Of a DNA stretch of 64,000 nt, positions 53,466 to 62,368 are shown in pieces. Position 1 is the first letter of the stretch, and every line of letters begins with the position of its first letter. The DNA comes from an uncultured Ruminococcus sp. (GTDB lineage Bacteria > Bacillota > Clostridia > Oscillospirales > Ruminococcaceae): assembly GCA_934463425.1 (NCBI GenBank), contig CAKSJP010000002.1:1-64000 (forward strand). The letters are read 5' to 3'. The translations under genes and the position numbers were made by a program. The notes under the pieces were generated by a model. That model saw only the letters and a list, made by a program, of their open reading frames with translations, did no database searches and had not been told where the DNA came from.

Positions 53466-53564
53466 AAAGAGAAATAACCGCCTGCAAATCGACCAGACTT
53501 GCGGCAGCTAACTCTCCTCCCGAAAACAGCAGAAGCAACCCGTCTGCTGTCGCGCACTCTTTCC
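53466..53564 (-). ncRNA. Orphan antitoxin-like RNA (diverged copy of the 50.5 kb RNA)
   Basis: On the minus strand a consensus promoter is followed by GGAAAGAGTGCGC..CAGCAGACGG (compare GAAAGAGAGCATACCAGTAGACGG in the first copy), and the RNA ends in an imperfect hairpin closing with GGCGGTTATTTCTCTTT. The opposite strand keeps a relic of the toxin 3' end (AAAGAGAAATAACCGCC against AAAAAGAAATAACCGCC), but upstream stops leave no toxin ORF. Confidence 0.55.
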
Positions 53565-53570
53565 ACCTCT

Positions 53571-53599
53571 ATTATACGCGAACTCATTTTCTTTGTCAA
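53571..53599 (-). promoter_or_regulatory. Promoter of the orphan RNA
   Basis: TTGACA (53599-53594), a 17-bp spacer and TATAAT (53576-53571). Confidence 0.8.
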
Positions 53600-53623
53600 G
53601 AAGCTTTTTTCAGCGATTCCCTG

Positions 53624-55291
53624 CTATCTTGCTGGAAACGTCAGCCGGATTTCAGTTCCCACGCCCGGTTCACTCTCCACATGGATGGCTGCATGGTGCA
53701 GGGCTGCGCCATGCTTGACGATGGAAAGTCCCAGTCCCGTGCCGCCCACTGCCTTGGAATGGCTCTTGTCCACGCGGTAAAATCGTTCAAAAATGCGGCC
53801 TTGTTCTGCCGCCGGAATGCCAATGCCAGTATCCCGTACCCGAAACACGACATTTGCACCTTCCTGCTGTACTTCTACCCATACTCTGCCGCCAGGGCGA
53901 TTATATTTCACCGCGTTTTCGCAGAGATTATACACCATCTCACTTAATACCTGCCGCACGCCGGACACCACGCCATGTGTTCCATTTGCCACCAGTGTCA
54001 CACCGTTTTTCTTTGCCACAGATGAAAGCTGTTGCACCACATCCCGTGCAGTCTCCAGAAGATCCACCGATTCCTGTTCCATAGGCACTTGATTCTCATC
54101 CAGCTGAGACAGCTTAATAATATCTCCGATCAGCGTAATCAGCCGCTGTGATTCATCGTAAATCTTTCCGGCAAAGTGCGGGATATCCTCCTGCTTTACG
54201 ATGCCGTTTCGGATAATTTCTGCAATGCCGGAAATAGAAGTCAGCGGCGTTTTCAGCTCGTGAGAAACATTTGCCGTAAATTCCCGGCGATACTGCTCCT
54301 GCGCCTCTTTTTCCGTCACATCCAGCACCAGGATCACTGCACCCACCAGATCTGATGCGCTGTCCGGCTGAGCGACCGGATTCGCCAGGATCTGGTATAC
54401 TCTGCCGTCCAGTTCCAGATTTTCCTGAGCATGACGGCCTTTGAGAGCGCTGTCCGCGGCGCTACGAAAGCTTTCACTCCGGTTGACTGCCAAAAGATTC
54501 TCATGCGCCGTCCCTGGTTCCATGCCAAAAATATGCATGGCGCTTTTGTTATAGGATAGGATCTGATAGTTCCGGTCTACCACAAACAGCCCTTCGCTCA
54601 TGTTTTCCGTAATCATGGTAAATTCCTGCTGCTGCTTGCGGATCTCCGCCATCTGCATCTCGATTTCCCGGTTCTGAACCGCGATCCGCTGCAGAAATGG
54701 TGATAGCTCATCATAGGTTTCCACCTGTTCCGGATGCTTCAGATCAATCGCACTGAGCGGTTTTACGATTTTTCGCGACAGCCGATAGGACATCACACCG
54801 GCAAGAATGCATGCTGCCAGCAAAATAAAGCAGATCGGTGAAAGCATTCCGCCCAACAGAAACCATACTGAGCTCTGGGACATTGCCAGACGCAGAACTG
54901 TACCATCGTCCAATCGCTGAGCATAATAGAGCGTATGCTCTGACAGTGTCGAGGACTTGCGAATACTAGTGCCCGACTCGTTTTTCAGCGCTTCCTGTAC
55001 CTCTTCCCGCTTTGCATGATTTTCCATCTTATTTGCATCGCTGCGATTATCATACCGCACCGTACCGTCACTGCTGATCCAGGTGACGCGGCATTCGCTG
55101 TCAGGAAGATTGTCGAAATATTCCATACCATCCTGTTCCACACCCTGTGCCACAAAAGAAGCCGTAGTGCGCATCTGGTTCAGCATAGCAGATTCAAAAT
55201 GCTCATACAGCACACCGGTAATCAATGCCAGACTCAGCAAAAGCACCGATATGACAACCATAATAATGGACTGAAAGATCTTTTTGGTCAT
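53624..55291 (-). CDS. phoR: Sensor histidine kinase of the phosphate regulon
   Basis: The 555 residues have two membrane helices (IIMVVISVLLLSLALITGVL; LLGGMLSPICFILLAACILA) around a sensor loop of about 130 residues, a PAS domain (MITENMSEGLFVVDRNYQIL), a HisKA with the phospho-His in ANVSHELKTPLTSISG, and a HATPase (NLCENAVKYN; DTGIGIPAAEQGRIFERFYR; GGTGLGLSIVKH). The start overlaps the regulator stop by 4 bases. The pst-phoU genes beside it support the PhoR name. Confidence 0.92.
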   Translation of the reverse strand: MTKKIFQSIIMVVISVLLLSLALITGVLYEHFESAMLNQMRTTASFVAQGVEQDGMEYFDNLPDSECRVTWISSDGTVRYDNRSDANKMENHAKREEVQEALKNESGTSIRKSSTLSEHTLYYAQRLDDGTVLRLAMSQSSVWFLLGGMLSPICFILLAACILAGVMSYRLSRKIVKPLSAIDLKHPEQVETYDELSPFLQRIAVQNREIEMQMAEIRKQQQEFTMITENMSEGLFVVDRNYQILSYNKSAMHIFGMEPGTAHENLLAVNRSESFRSAADSALKGRHAQENLELDGRVYQILANPVAQPDSASDLVGAVILVLDVTEKEAQEQYRREFTANVSHELKTPLTSISGIAEIIRNGIVKQEDIPHFAGKIYDESQRLITLIGDIIKLSQLDENQVPMEQESVDLLETARDVVQQLSSVAKKNGVTLVANGTHGVVSGVRQVLSEMVYNLCENAVKYNRPGGRVWVEVQQEGANVVFRVRDTGIGIPAAEQGRIFERFYRVDKSHSKAVGGTGLGLSIVKHGAALHHAAIHVESEPGVGTEIRLTFPAR

Positions 55292-55965
55292 GTCTCACCA
55301 TCTCCCGAACGATAGCCGATACCACGAACGGTTTCAATATACTTGCCGCAGTCACCCAGCTTCTGCCGCAGATGACGCACATGAACATCTACCGTGCGGC
55401 TCTCCCCATCGAAGGAATAGCCCCAGATCTGATTCAACAGCTGATCTCGGGTAAAGACCACGCCCGGATTGTCCAACAGCAGACACAGCAGTTCAAACTC
55501 CTTGAGCGTAAGATTCACAGTCTCTCCATTCACCTGTACCACATGACGCGTCGGATTGACACTCAGTCCGCCCAGACACAGCACCTTTTCTTCTGTCGGT
55601 TTTTCCGTGCGGCGCAGCACCGCTTTGATCCGCGCCACCAGAGCCATCATGCCAAAGGGCTTTGCCACATAATCATCTGCGCCATTATCCAGACCAACCA
55701 CCTGGTCATACTCTGTCCCCTTTGCTGTGAGCATAATGACCGGGAGCGTCTTAGTCTCCCGCTTGCTGCGAATTTTGCGGAGGATTTCCAATCCGTCCTC
55801 TTCCGGCAGCATAATGTCCAACAACACCAATTCCGGAAGCTGCTGTTCCATTGCACACCAAAACGCCGACGGCAGTCCGAAACCCTTTGCTTCCATGCCG
55901 GTACTGCGCAGCGTATAGATCACCAGTTCCCGGATGCTGTCATCGTCTTCTACCAAATAAATCAT
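55288..55965 (-). CDS. phoP: OmpR/PhoB-family response regulator
   Basis: The 225 residues open MIYLVEDDDSIRELVIYTL with the receiver acidic pair. The phospho-accepting Asp is in LVLLDIMLPEEDG, and the Lys in YVAKPFGMMALVARI. The winged-helix DNA-binding domain has LTLKEFELLCLLLDN and VHVRHLRQKLGD. It probably activates pstSCAB under phosphate limitation. The kinase gene overlaps it. Confidence 0.92.
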   Translation of the reverse strand: MIYLVEDDDSIRELVIYTLRSTGMEAKGFGLPSAFWCAMEQQLPELVLLDIMLPEEDGLEILRKIRSKRETKTLPVIMLTAKGTEYDQVVGLDNGADDYVAKPFGMMALVARIKAVLRRTEKPTEEKVLCLGGLSVNPTRHVVQVNGETVNLTLKEFELLCLLLDNPGVVFTRDQLLNQIWGYSFDGESRTVDVHVRHLRQKLGDCGKYIETVRGIGYRSGDGET

Positions 55966-55985
55966 ATTGCTGCCCTCACAATTTC

Positions 55986-56021
55986 AATAAAAAAGAGGGA
56001 ACGTCATAGTGATGTCCCCTC
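55986..56021 (-). terminator. Terminator between phoU and phoP
   Basis: On the minus strand GAGGGGACATCA and TGACGTTCCCTC pair (one mismatch), then TTTTTTATT. The two-component genes may thus be on a separate or attenuated transcript. Confidence 0.75.
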
Positions 56022-56079
56022 CCGACGTTTTTTACCGTCTCTATCGTACCATATTCCCGCGGATTCGTCAAGCCGTTTT

Positions 56080-56727
56080 TTACGACAGCTTCACATGGTC
56101 TCCGGTAATGGCATAGATCACCCATTCTGCCACATTCACCGCATGATCGCCGATACGCTCCAGATATTTTGCGATCATCAGCAGATCCAGTGCACCCTCT
56201 GCCATATCCTGATTGGTGCGCACCAGTGCAACCAGTTCTTCGCGCACTTTCAGGAACAGCGCATCCACCTGGTCATCTGCTTTTGCGACCTTTTTCGCCA
56301 GATCAACATCCTTTTTCACATAGGAATCCACGCTGTCTGTCACCATGCCGATGGCAGCCTTCGCCATTTCCTTGATATGTACCTTGCTTTCATACTCCCG
56401 GAAGGAAACATGCTTGGTAATATCCGAGATATCGAACGCCTGGTCTCCGATGCGCTCCAGATCAGAGATCATTTTCAACGCAGAGGAAACCACGCGCAGA
56501 TCCGTTGCCACCGGCTGCTGCATCAGCAGCAGGCGCATGCACAGCCGTTCAATATCGCGCTCGTACTGATCGACCTGCATTTCAATCCCACTCACCTTTT
56601 CAGCAAGACACTTGTTGTCCTCCAAAAGCGCCTGGATCGCACCGGAGATAGCATCCTCGCACAATGCGCCCATTTGTATCATTTCCGTATTCAGCATTAT
56701 CAGCTGCGATTCGTAGTATTCTCTCAT
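56080..56727 (-). CDS. phoU: Phosphate signalling complex protein PhoU
   Basis: The 215 residues are a duplicated three-helix bundle with the PhoU metal-binding motifs ERDIERLCMRLLLMQQPVAT and ERIGDQAFDISD, then ERIGDHAVNVAEW. It links Pst uptake to PhoR and restrains uptake when phosphate is plentiful. The ATG overlaps the pstB stop (TAATG). Confidence 0.95.
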   Translation of the reverse strand: MREYYESQLIMLNTEMIQMGALCEDAISGAIQALLEDNKCLAEKVSGIEMQVDQYERDIERLCMRLLLMQQPVATDLRVVSSALKMISDLERIGDQAFDISDITKHVSFREYESKVHIKEMAKAAIGMVTDSVDSYVKKDVDLAKKVAKADDQVDALFLKVREELVALVRTNQDMAEGALDLLMIAKYLERIGDHAVNVAEWVIYAITGDHVKLS

Positions 56728-57476
56728 TATCCGAACCTCCCTGAGATATAATCCTCTGTCCGTTTATCCTGCGGTTTAGAGAACAACTGTTCTGTTTCTG
56801 CATACTCTACCACTTCTCCCAACAGGAAGAATGCAGTACGGTCAGATACACGGGTCGCCTGCTGCATATTATGCGTTACAATAATAATCGTATACTCTTT
56901 TTTCAAAGAAAGCACCAGATCTTCTACCTTTGAGGTAGAGATCGGATCCAGCGCACTGGTTGGTTCATCCATGAGCAGCACCTCCGGATGCACTGCCAGT
57001 GCCCGGGCAATACAGAGACGCTGCTGCTGGCCGCCGGACATCCCCAGGGCGCTTTTGTTAAGACGATCCTTTACCTCATCCCAGATGGCTGCGTCCCGGA
57101 GCGAACTCTCCACGATCTCGTCCAGCTTTGCCTTAGAACGAATGCCGTGAGTACGCGGTCCGTAAGCGATGTTGTCATAGATGCTCATGGGAAATGGGTT
57201 TGCCTTCTGGAACACCATGCCCACCCGCTTGCGCAGCAGGTTTACATCCATGTCGCCGTAGATATCCTCGCCGTCCAGGCGAATGTCTCCGGTGATCTTA
57301 CAGCCCTCTACCAGATCATTCATCCGGTTCAGGGATTTCAGCAGTGTGGACTTGCCGCATCCGGATGGCCCGATAAAGGCGCTTACCTCATGCTCCGGCA
57401 ACTCCAGATTGATGTTTTTCAGCGCATGAAATGTATTATAATACAAATCCATGTTGTGAATTGCGAATTTTGCCAT
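56727..57476 (-). CDS. pstB: Phosphate ABC transporter ATP-binding protein
   Basis: The ATG at 57476 (GAGGAGAAA upstream) gives 249 residues, the PstB norm. Walker A is [19 protein letters not shown], the Q-loop [20 protein letters not shown], the signature LSGG-like [15 protein letters not shown], and Walker [13 protein letters not shown]. It powers phosphate import. An upstream open frame crosses a repeat and is not part of the gene. Confidence 0.96.
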   Translation of the reverse strand: MAKFAIHNMDLYYNTFHALKNINLELPEHEVSAFIGPSGCGKSTLLKSLNRMNDLVEGCKITGDIRLDGEDIYGDMDVNLLRKRVGMVFQKANPFPMSIYDNIAYGPRTHGIRSKAKLDEIVESSLRDAAIWDEVKDRLNKSALGMSGGQQQRLCIARALAVHPEVLLMDEPTSALDPISTSKVEDLVLSLKKEYTIIIVTHNMQQATRVSDRTAFFLLGEVVEYAETEQLFSKPQDKRTEDYISGRFG

Positions 57477-57540
57477 AGTTGTTTTCTCCTCGTGGGATAT
57501 GGATTGGGCGAATGATGGTGTACATAGTGATTTCTCGGTC

Positions 57541-57656
57541 AAATTTATCCCTCCGGCACTTCGTGCCACCTCCCTTTTCAAGGGAGGCAAATTATTTCTC
57601 ACCATGTCCCCCTTGAAAAGGGGGATGTCAGCGTAAGCTGACAGGGGGATTTTATT
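57541..57656. repeat. Four-hairpin interspersed element between pstA and pstB
   Basis: Four palindromes stand in a row: GGCACTTCGTGCC, CTCCCTTTTCAAGGGAG, CCCCCTTGAAAAGGGGG and TGTCAGCGTAAGCTGACA. The ends (ATCCCTCC and AGGGGGAT) are partly complementary. The same order appears at 60800-60895 with different bases. It lies inside the pst operon and could lower pstB-phoU expression. Confidence 0.65.
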
Positions 57657-57701
57657 GCAAGAACTGCTAAAATACCCCAGTGCAGCGCACTCCTCACCCT
57701 C

Positions 57702-58604
57702 TCACTTTTTTGTCAGTTTCTTTGCCGCATAGCCAGACAGGGCGTTAATGAGAATAACCATCACCAGCAGCACCACTGCAGTGGCATAAGCTGCCCCCAT
57801 GTATTTACCCTCACACAACAACTGATACATATGTACTGCCAGAGTGCGGCAGGGCTTCAAGAAACCGGTGCAGACATCTGTAGATGTTCCGGCGGTATAC
57901 ATCAGTGCCGCAGTTTCACCTACGATACGCCCGATGGCAAGAATCACACCTGCCAGAATTCCCGGGACAGCACTGGGAAGAATGATGCGGAAAATCGTGC
58001 GCAGCCGTCCTGCGCCCAGTCCGAAGCTGCCCTCACGGAACGAATCCGGCACACTCAGCAGTGCCTCTTCGGTGGTACGCATAATCAGCGGCAGCACCAT
58101 CAGCGCCATGGTGATCGCACCGCCCAACAGAGAGTAGCTGAACTTGCATGCAATGGCAAATGCCAGGAATCCGAACAAGCCGAACACAATAGACGGGATA
58201 CCCTGCAAGGTTTCGGTGGTCATACGGATGATCTTCACCAGCGTCATCTGAAACTTGCTGCCGCGGTTGGAATACTCCACCAGATAGATGGCAGAGAATA
58301 CACCGATCGGCACTGCGATCACCAATGTCAGTGCCGTCATAATCAAGGTGTTGATGATGGACGGCATCATGGAACAGTTTTCCGTGGTGTACTTCCAGGC
58401 AAACATCGACGGACGAATGTTCGGCACGCCCATGACAACGATGTATACGATCAGGCTCAGCAGCACGCCCACGGTGATAACTGCCGCCAGCAGCGTAACG
58501 ATCAGGATCACCAGAGAACCGGGATGCCGCTTATAGGAAGCCAGCTTTTGCCGAAATGTCTGCTGGTTGATTCCCACAATATTCTTTGTATTTTCCTCGC
58601 TCAT
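57702..58604 (-). CDS. pstA: Phosphate ABC transporter permease PstA
   Basis: The 300 residues have about six membrane helices. Family marks are IVEYSNRGSKFQMTLVKIIR, TLQGIPSIVFGLFGFL and the loop FREGSFGLGAGRLRTIFRIILPSA that touches PstB. The start overlaps the pstC stop by 4 bases. Confidence 0.95.
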   Translation of the reverse strand: MSEENTKNIVGINQQTFRQKLASYKRHPGSLVILIVTLLAAVITVGVLLSLIVYIVVMGVPNIRPSMFAWKYTTENCSMMPSIINTLIMTALTLVIAVPIGVFSAIYLVEYSNRGSKFQMTLVKIIRMTTETLQGIPSIVFGLFGFLAFAIACKFSYSLLGGAITMALMVLPLIMRTTEEALLSVPDSFREGSFGLGAGRLRTIFRIILPSAVPGILAGVILAIGRIVGETAALMYTAGTSTDVCTGFLKPCRTLAVHMYQLLCEGKYMGAAYATAVVLLVMVILINALSGYAAKKLTKK

Positions 58605-59449
58605 TTTTGCTCCTTCTTCTTCACCAGGGAAAAGCAGATGTTAATCAGCAGAATAAAGACGAACAATACCACGCCGGTGCCGATCAGTGCACCGCGGTGC
58701 AGATCTGTCGCATAGCCCATTTCCATTACGATATTCGCTGTCATAGTACGGACACCGGACAACAGGCTCTTGGGGATCACGGTCTGGTTTCCGGCGATCA
58801 TGACCACCGCCATGGTCTCGCCGATGGCTCTGCCGATGCCCAGAATAATACCTGCCATGATGCCGGACTTTGCCGCCGGAAGCGTTGCGCAGTAGACGCT
58901 GCGCTCATGGGTCGCACCCAGTGCCAGCGAGCCTTCATAATAGCTGTCCGGGACAGCGCGGATGGAGGACTCGGAGATCTCGATAATGGTCGGCAGGATC
59001 ATAATGCCCAACAGGATACCGGCAGTAAGAACACTTTTGCCGACGCCGAAGATGCTCTGCATGATGGGAACCAGAACCACCAGTCCAAAGAAGCCATATA
59101 CAATGGACGGGATGCCAGCCAGCAGAGAGATCGCCGGCTTTAAGATCTTATACAGCTTTCGGGGACAGAAGCGTGCCATAAATACGGAGCACAGCAGACC
59201 GATGGGAACACCCACCAGAATGGCGATGCCGGTGGCATAAATGCTGCCGATAATCATAGGCAGAATGCCGAACTCCCCTTCCTGCGGTTTCCAGATCACA
59301 CCGGTCAGGAACTTCAGCGGCCCGATCTCCGCGATCGCCGGAAATCCGTTCACAAACAGAAAGCCGCAGATCAGAACTACCGCCAGAATGGACACACAGG
59401 CTGCCATCAGAAAAACCACTTTCATGATGGACTCACGATATTTTTTCAT
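58601..59449 (-). CDS. pstC: Phosphate ABC transporter permease PstC
   Basis: The 282 residues have six helices. Marks are GSIYATGIAILVGVPIGLL, LLAGIPSIVYGFFGLVVLVP and the loop YYEGSLALGATHERSVYCATLP. AGAGAGGAGAG lies before the ATG. It lies 123 bp after pstS. Confidence 0.95.
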   Translation of the reverse strand: MKKYRESIMKVVFLMAACVSILAVVLICGFLFVNGFPAIAEIGPLKFLTGVIWKPQEGEFGILPMIIGSIYATGIAILVGVPIGLLCSVFMARFCPRKLYKILKPAISLLAGIPSIVYGFFGLVVLVPIMQSIFGVGKSVLTAGILLGIMILPTIIEISESSIRAVPDSYYEGSLALGATHERSVYCATLPAAKSGIMAGIILGIGRAIGETMAVVMIAGNQTVIPKSLLSGVRTMTANIVMEMGYATDLHRGALIGTGVVLFVFILLINICFSLVKKKEQK

Positions 59450-59572
59450 GGATGTTATTCTCTCCTCTCTGAGAGGGTGGTTTCAACAAGTTTTAGGACT
59501 GCGGGTGGAAATTGTGGAAATACTGGCACAGTGGGGATGATACCTTTTCCGCACACCTGCCCGACTTTATTT

Positions 59573-60424
59573 TTACTTGGATTCCAGTGCAGACCACTCT
59601 GTGATCTCGCCGGTATAAATCTGCTTGATCTGATCCTTAGTGATCGCGTCCAGGCTGTTGTCCTTATTGACGATCACTGCGATGCCGTCCATTGCCAGAA
59701 CAGTGCTCTTTACACCAGTCTCGGTATCCTTCAGTTCACGGGATGCCATACCGATATCGCAAACGCCCTCCTGGGTAGAAGTCACGCCAGTGGTGGAATC
59801 GCTCTGCTGTACATCAACGCTGACATCCGGATTTACGCTTGCATAAGCTTCTTTCAGCTTTGTCATGACCGGCGTTACAGAAGAAGAGCCAGCCACAACC
59901 ACGCTGCCCTTTGCGCCGTTAGAAGTATAGCTTTCAGTACCCTGTGCCACATAGCCTTCTTTGCTGATGACTTCCGCAGCATCGGTACTCATAATGTAGT
60001 TGAAGAAATCCTGCGCCGCTTCACTCAGATCCTCACCGTCTCTGGTGACCAGATTGAACGGACGGGAAATCGAATAGCTGCCGTCTGCCACAGTGTCTAC
60101 GCTGGGGGCTACGCCGTCTACTTCCAGTGCCTTAACAGAATCGTTCAGAGAACCAACAGAAACATAGCCGATGGATGCCGCATTGCCTTCCACTGTTGTC
60201 AGCATAACTGCGGTGCTGTTGGTGACCTCAGCGCTGGAGACGGTGTTGTCCTTGTCATCCTCCACGATACCGCACAGTTCGGTGAATGCACCTCTTGTAC
60301 CGGAACCATCTTCACGGGTAATTACGGAGATTGCGCCGGATGCACCGCCGCCGCATCCGGTGAGACTGCTTGCCATTACGCCCAGTGCAGCGACTGCTGC
60401 TGCGATCTTTGTCATCTTTTTCAT
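59573..60424 (-). CDS. pstS: Phosphate-binding lipoprotein PstS
   Basis: The ATG at 60424 follows TGGAGTA. The 283 residues carry a lipobox signal (LTGCGG). They include ISVITREDGSGTRGAFTELC and KGSVVVAGSSSVTPVMTKLK with the phosphate-binding Ser/Thr/Arg residues. The two PstS halves are present in the order typical of Clostridia. It captures phosphate for PstCAB. First gene of the operon. Confidence 0.95.
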   Translation of the reverse strand: MKKMTKIAAAVAALGVMASSLTGCGGGASGAISVITREDGSGTRGAFTELCGIVEDDKDNTVSSAEVTNSTAVMLTTVEGNAASIGYVSVGSLNDSVKALEVDGVAPSVDTVADGSYSISRPFNLVTRDGEDLSEAAQDFFNYIMSTDAAEVISKEGYVAQGTESYTSNGAKGSVVVAGSSSVTPVMTKLKEAYASVNPDVSVDVQQSDSTTGVTSTQEGVCDIGMASRELKDTETGVKSTVLAMDGIAVIVNKDNSLDAITKDQIKQIYTGEITEWSALESK

Positions 60425-60519
60425 AATAGATACTCCATTTCCGGACACCGTTGTGTCCCTTCGCCAGTTCGGTGTGAACCGTGTTTCGCTTTTTTATCCT
60501 TGTTCCAATGAACAATGTT

Positions 60520-60671
60520 ATTATACCAGGCCTATGTAAAGTCTGTTATCGCGGCAATGTGAAATCTGGGTTAAATGTTAACCCTTCCGGCGCAGCCTAT
60601 GTTAAATCCTGAAATCTCACGAAATTTCGGCGTTTTTCAGATTGTTAACAGAGAAAACCGGGTCATGTTAA
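60520..60671 (-). promoter_or_regulatory. pstS promoter with candidate PhoP boxes
   Basis: A perfect -10 (TATAAT, 60525-60520) lacks a consensus -35, as expected for an activated promoter. On the minus strand TTAACA/TTTACA-type hexamers recur at 60541-60536, 60581-60576, 60605-60600, 60648-60643 and 60671-60666. Repeated TTAACA-like hexamers are the known PhoP target in Bacillus. Confidence 0.6.
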
Positions 60672-60682
60672 ACGAAAAGGGA

Positions 60683-60711
60683 TTGATTTTTTGCACCTTT
60701 TATGTTATAAT
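60683..60711 (+). promoter_or_regulatory. Promoter of the nitroreductase gene
   Basis: TTGATT (60683-60688), a 17-bp spacer and TATAAT (60706-60711) with an upstream TG. The leader to the start codon is over 220 nt and includes two repeat elements. Confidence 0.6.
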
Positions 60712-60762
60712 TTCCGGGAAGGCGGCAGGATGGTGTGTAAAACAATTTGAGGATACGTTCCC

Positions 60763-60789
60763 GAATATCCCGGACGAACGATGTTCGCC
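60763..60789. repeat. Short interspersed repeat, copy 2
   Basis: These 27 bases match 19499-19525 with one mismatch (core AATATCCCGGACGAA, ATGTTCGCC). Only this half of the 19465-19525 element is present. Confidence 0.5.
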
Positions 60790-60799
60790 CGTGGGTATT

Positions 60800-60895
60800 G
60801 ACTCCTCCGCCCTGTCGGGCACCTCCTCTATGAGAGGAGGCAATATAGGCTCCTCTCATAGAGGAGCTGGCAGCCGTAAGGCTGACTGAGGAGTC
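60800..60895. repeat. Four-hairpin interspersed element, second copy
   Basis: Palindromes in order: GCCCTGTCGGGC, CCTCCTCTATGAGAGGAGG, GCTCCTCTCATAGAGGAGC and CAGCCGTAAGGCTG. The ends GACTCCTC and GAGGAGTC are perfectly complementary. The architecture equals that at 57541-57656. It lies in the nitroreductase leader. Confidence 0.65.
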
Positions 60896-60938
60896 ACCAT
60901 CACCACCGCCGCCAAATCATCAGAAAGGACAGATCTCT

Positions 60939-61475
60939 ATGAATTTTACTGAACTTGCAAAAAAGCGCTGCTCCGTCCGTGCCTATGCGGACAAGCCCAT
61001 TGCGCCGGAACATCTCCAGGCAGTCCTGGAGGCAGGCAGACTCGCGCCCACCGGCAAGAACCACCAGCCCCAGCGCATCCTGGTGGTACAGTCTCCGGAG
61101 GGACTGGCGAAGATGGCACAGGCCATGCACAACACCAACGCCTATACCGCAAAGGCAGTCCTCATGATTTGCTCTGACACCACAGACTGCTGGGTGCGCA
61201 GCTTTGACGGTCACTGCATTCACGAGATCGATGCATCCATCGTCACTACCTATATGATGCTTGCCGCGACGGAACAGGGTCTTGGTTCTCTGTGGGTAGA
61301 GCGCTTTGACACAGAGATCCTGCGGAAGGAATTTCACCTGCCGGACAACTATGTGCCGGATGCCCTGCTCTGCCTGGGCTATCCCCAGCCGGAAGCCGTC
61401 AAGTCTCCGGAACGCTATGACGCCGAACGCAAGCCGCTGGACGAAACCGTCTGGTATGAGACATATCAGGCATAA
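60939..61475 (+). CDS. Nitroreductase family protein
   Basis: The 178-residue FMN flavoprotein opens with ELAKKRCSVRAYADKPI and has LEAGRLAPTGKNHQPQ (FMN contacts), then IVTTYMMLAATEQGLGSLWV and LCLGYPQPEAVKSPER. It reduces nitro compounds or quinones with NAD(P)H. AGAAAGGAC precedes the ATG. Confidence 0.93.
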   Translation: MNFTELAKKRCSVRAYADKPIAPEHLQAVLEAGRLAPTGKNHQPQRILVVQSPEGLAKMAQAMHNTNAYTAKAVLMICSDTTDCWVRSFDGHCIHEIDASIVTTYMMLAATEQGLGSLWVERFDTEILRKEFHLPDNYVPDALLCLGYPQPEAVKSPERYDAERKPLDETVWYETYQA

Positions 61476-61503
61476 ACAGCCAGGCATATATTTCACAGAA
61501 TGC

Positions 61504-61539
61504 AAAAAGGACTGCCCCGAATGGGACAGTCCTTTTTTG
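61504..61539. terminator. Bidirectional terminator
   Basis: AAAAAGGACTG pairs with CAGTCCTTTTT, with A and T runs on both sides, between convergent genes. Confidence 0.92.
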
Positions 61540-61546
61540 TTGAAAA

Positions 61547-62281
61547 TCATATGTTCTTTTTTCGTATGCGCCGCACCGCCGCAGGAATGCCGTACATCCC
61601 TGCCCAGATCAGCGCCATAAGCACCGGCAGGCCAATCAGGTGGCTGCCGAATACCTGCTCAAACCATACCAAAGGCGAACCGTCCGACGGGCGCGCCAAA
61701 AAGAAAAAGTTTGTTCCGAAGCGGCGGTTCACCAGGGACACCGGCACGCACGCCGCCGCCACACAGGTAAAGCAGAATGGCAGCCGCTTCCAGCTGGGGC
61801 GCAGAATGTTCCGCGCCAGAAGAACGCCCGGCACCATAACAAGCAGCCCGTGCAGGAAAAAGCTGTGCAGGCTATAGAAATTCCACAAGGGCAGCGAAAA
61901 CCAGTTGGGAAACAGCAGCGCCAGACACGCGCCCGGCAGAGAAAGGCTGTACACCAGCTCCAACAGCAGCGGATGCGGTTTCCGCACGGCGGCAAATTCC
62001 AAAAAGATGGACAAGCCGCACAAGTCCAGCGGCAAGTAATTGGGGCGAAACTGTTCTGTCAGCAGCAGTGCGCCGTCTTTCAGCACCTCAAGCCCCAAAG
62101 CAGCCCAGGTCAGACCGCACAGCAGCCGATGTACCGTTTCCGGCTTCCAGCGGCGGCTGGTGCAGGAGACCGCCAGAACTGCCAGCAGCACACCGCCCAT
62201 CCAGAGCAGATGCGCCGCCCCAAACAGCGGAAACCCCAGCCCTGCCGGAACTTCTTCCTGCGCTGTCCAGAAATATGTCAT
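61547..62281 (-). CDS. YwaF-like integral membrane protein (TIGR02206 type)
   Basis: The ATG at 62281 is preferred to a GTG at 62290. The 244 residues form about seven helices. Family marks are FPLFGAAHLLWMG, the LPLDLCGLSIFL motif and FYSLHSFFLHGLLVMVPGVLL, then LVNRRFGTNFFFLARPS. Function is unknown. Confidence 0.88.
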   Translation of the reverse strand: MTYFWTAQEEVPAGLGFPLFGAAHLLWMGGVLLAVLAVSCTSRRWKPETVHRLLCGLTWAALGLEVLKDGALLLTEQFRPNYLPLDLCGLSIFLEFAAVRKPHPLLLELVYSLSLPGACLALLFPNWFSLPLWNFYSLHSFFLHGLLVMVPGVLLARNILRPSWKRLPFCFTCVAAACVPVSLVNRRFGTNFFFLARPSDGSPLVWFEQVFGSHLIGLPVLMALIWAGMYGIPAAVRRIRKKNI

Positions 62282-62368
62282 GACCTGCACCGCCTTTCCC
62301 GAAAATCGTCTCTCTTTTCAGTATACCACTTTTTCGGAAAAAAACAACCGTAAAAACCGAAACGATCG

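Noticed and set aside
53424..53477. 17-codon frame opposite the orphan RNA as a second toxin
   Set aside because: Starts only with GTG, lacks a ribosome site and a hydrophobic core; better read as a relic.
55372..56751. Plus-strand open frame of 459 codons opposite phoP and phoU
   Set aside because: Shadow of two well-supported genes and their intergenic terminator.
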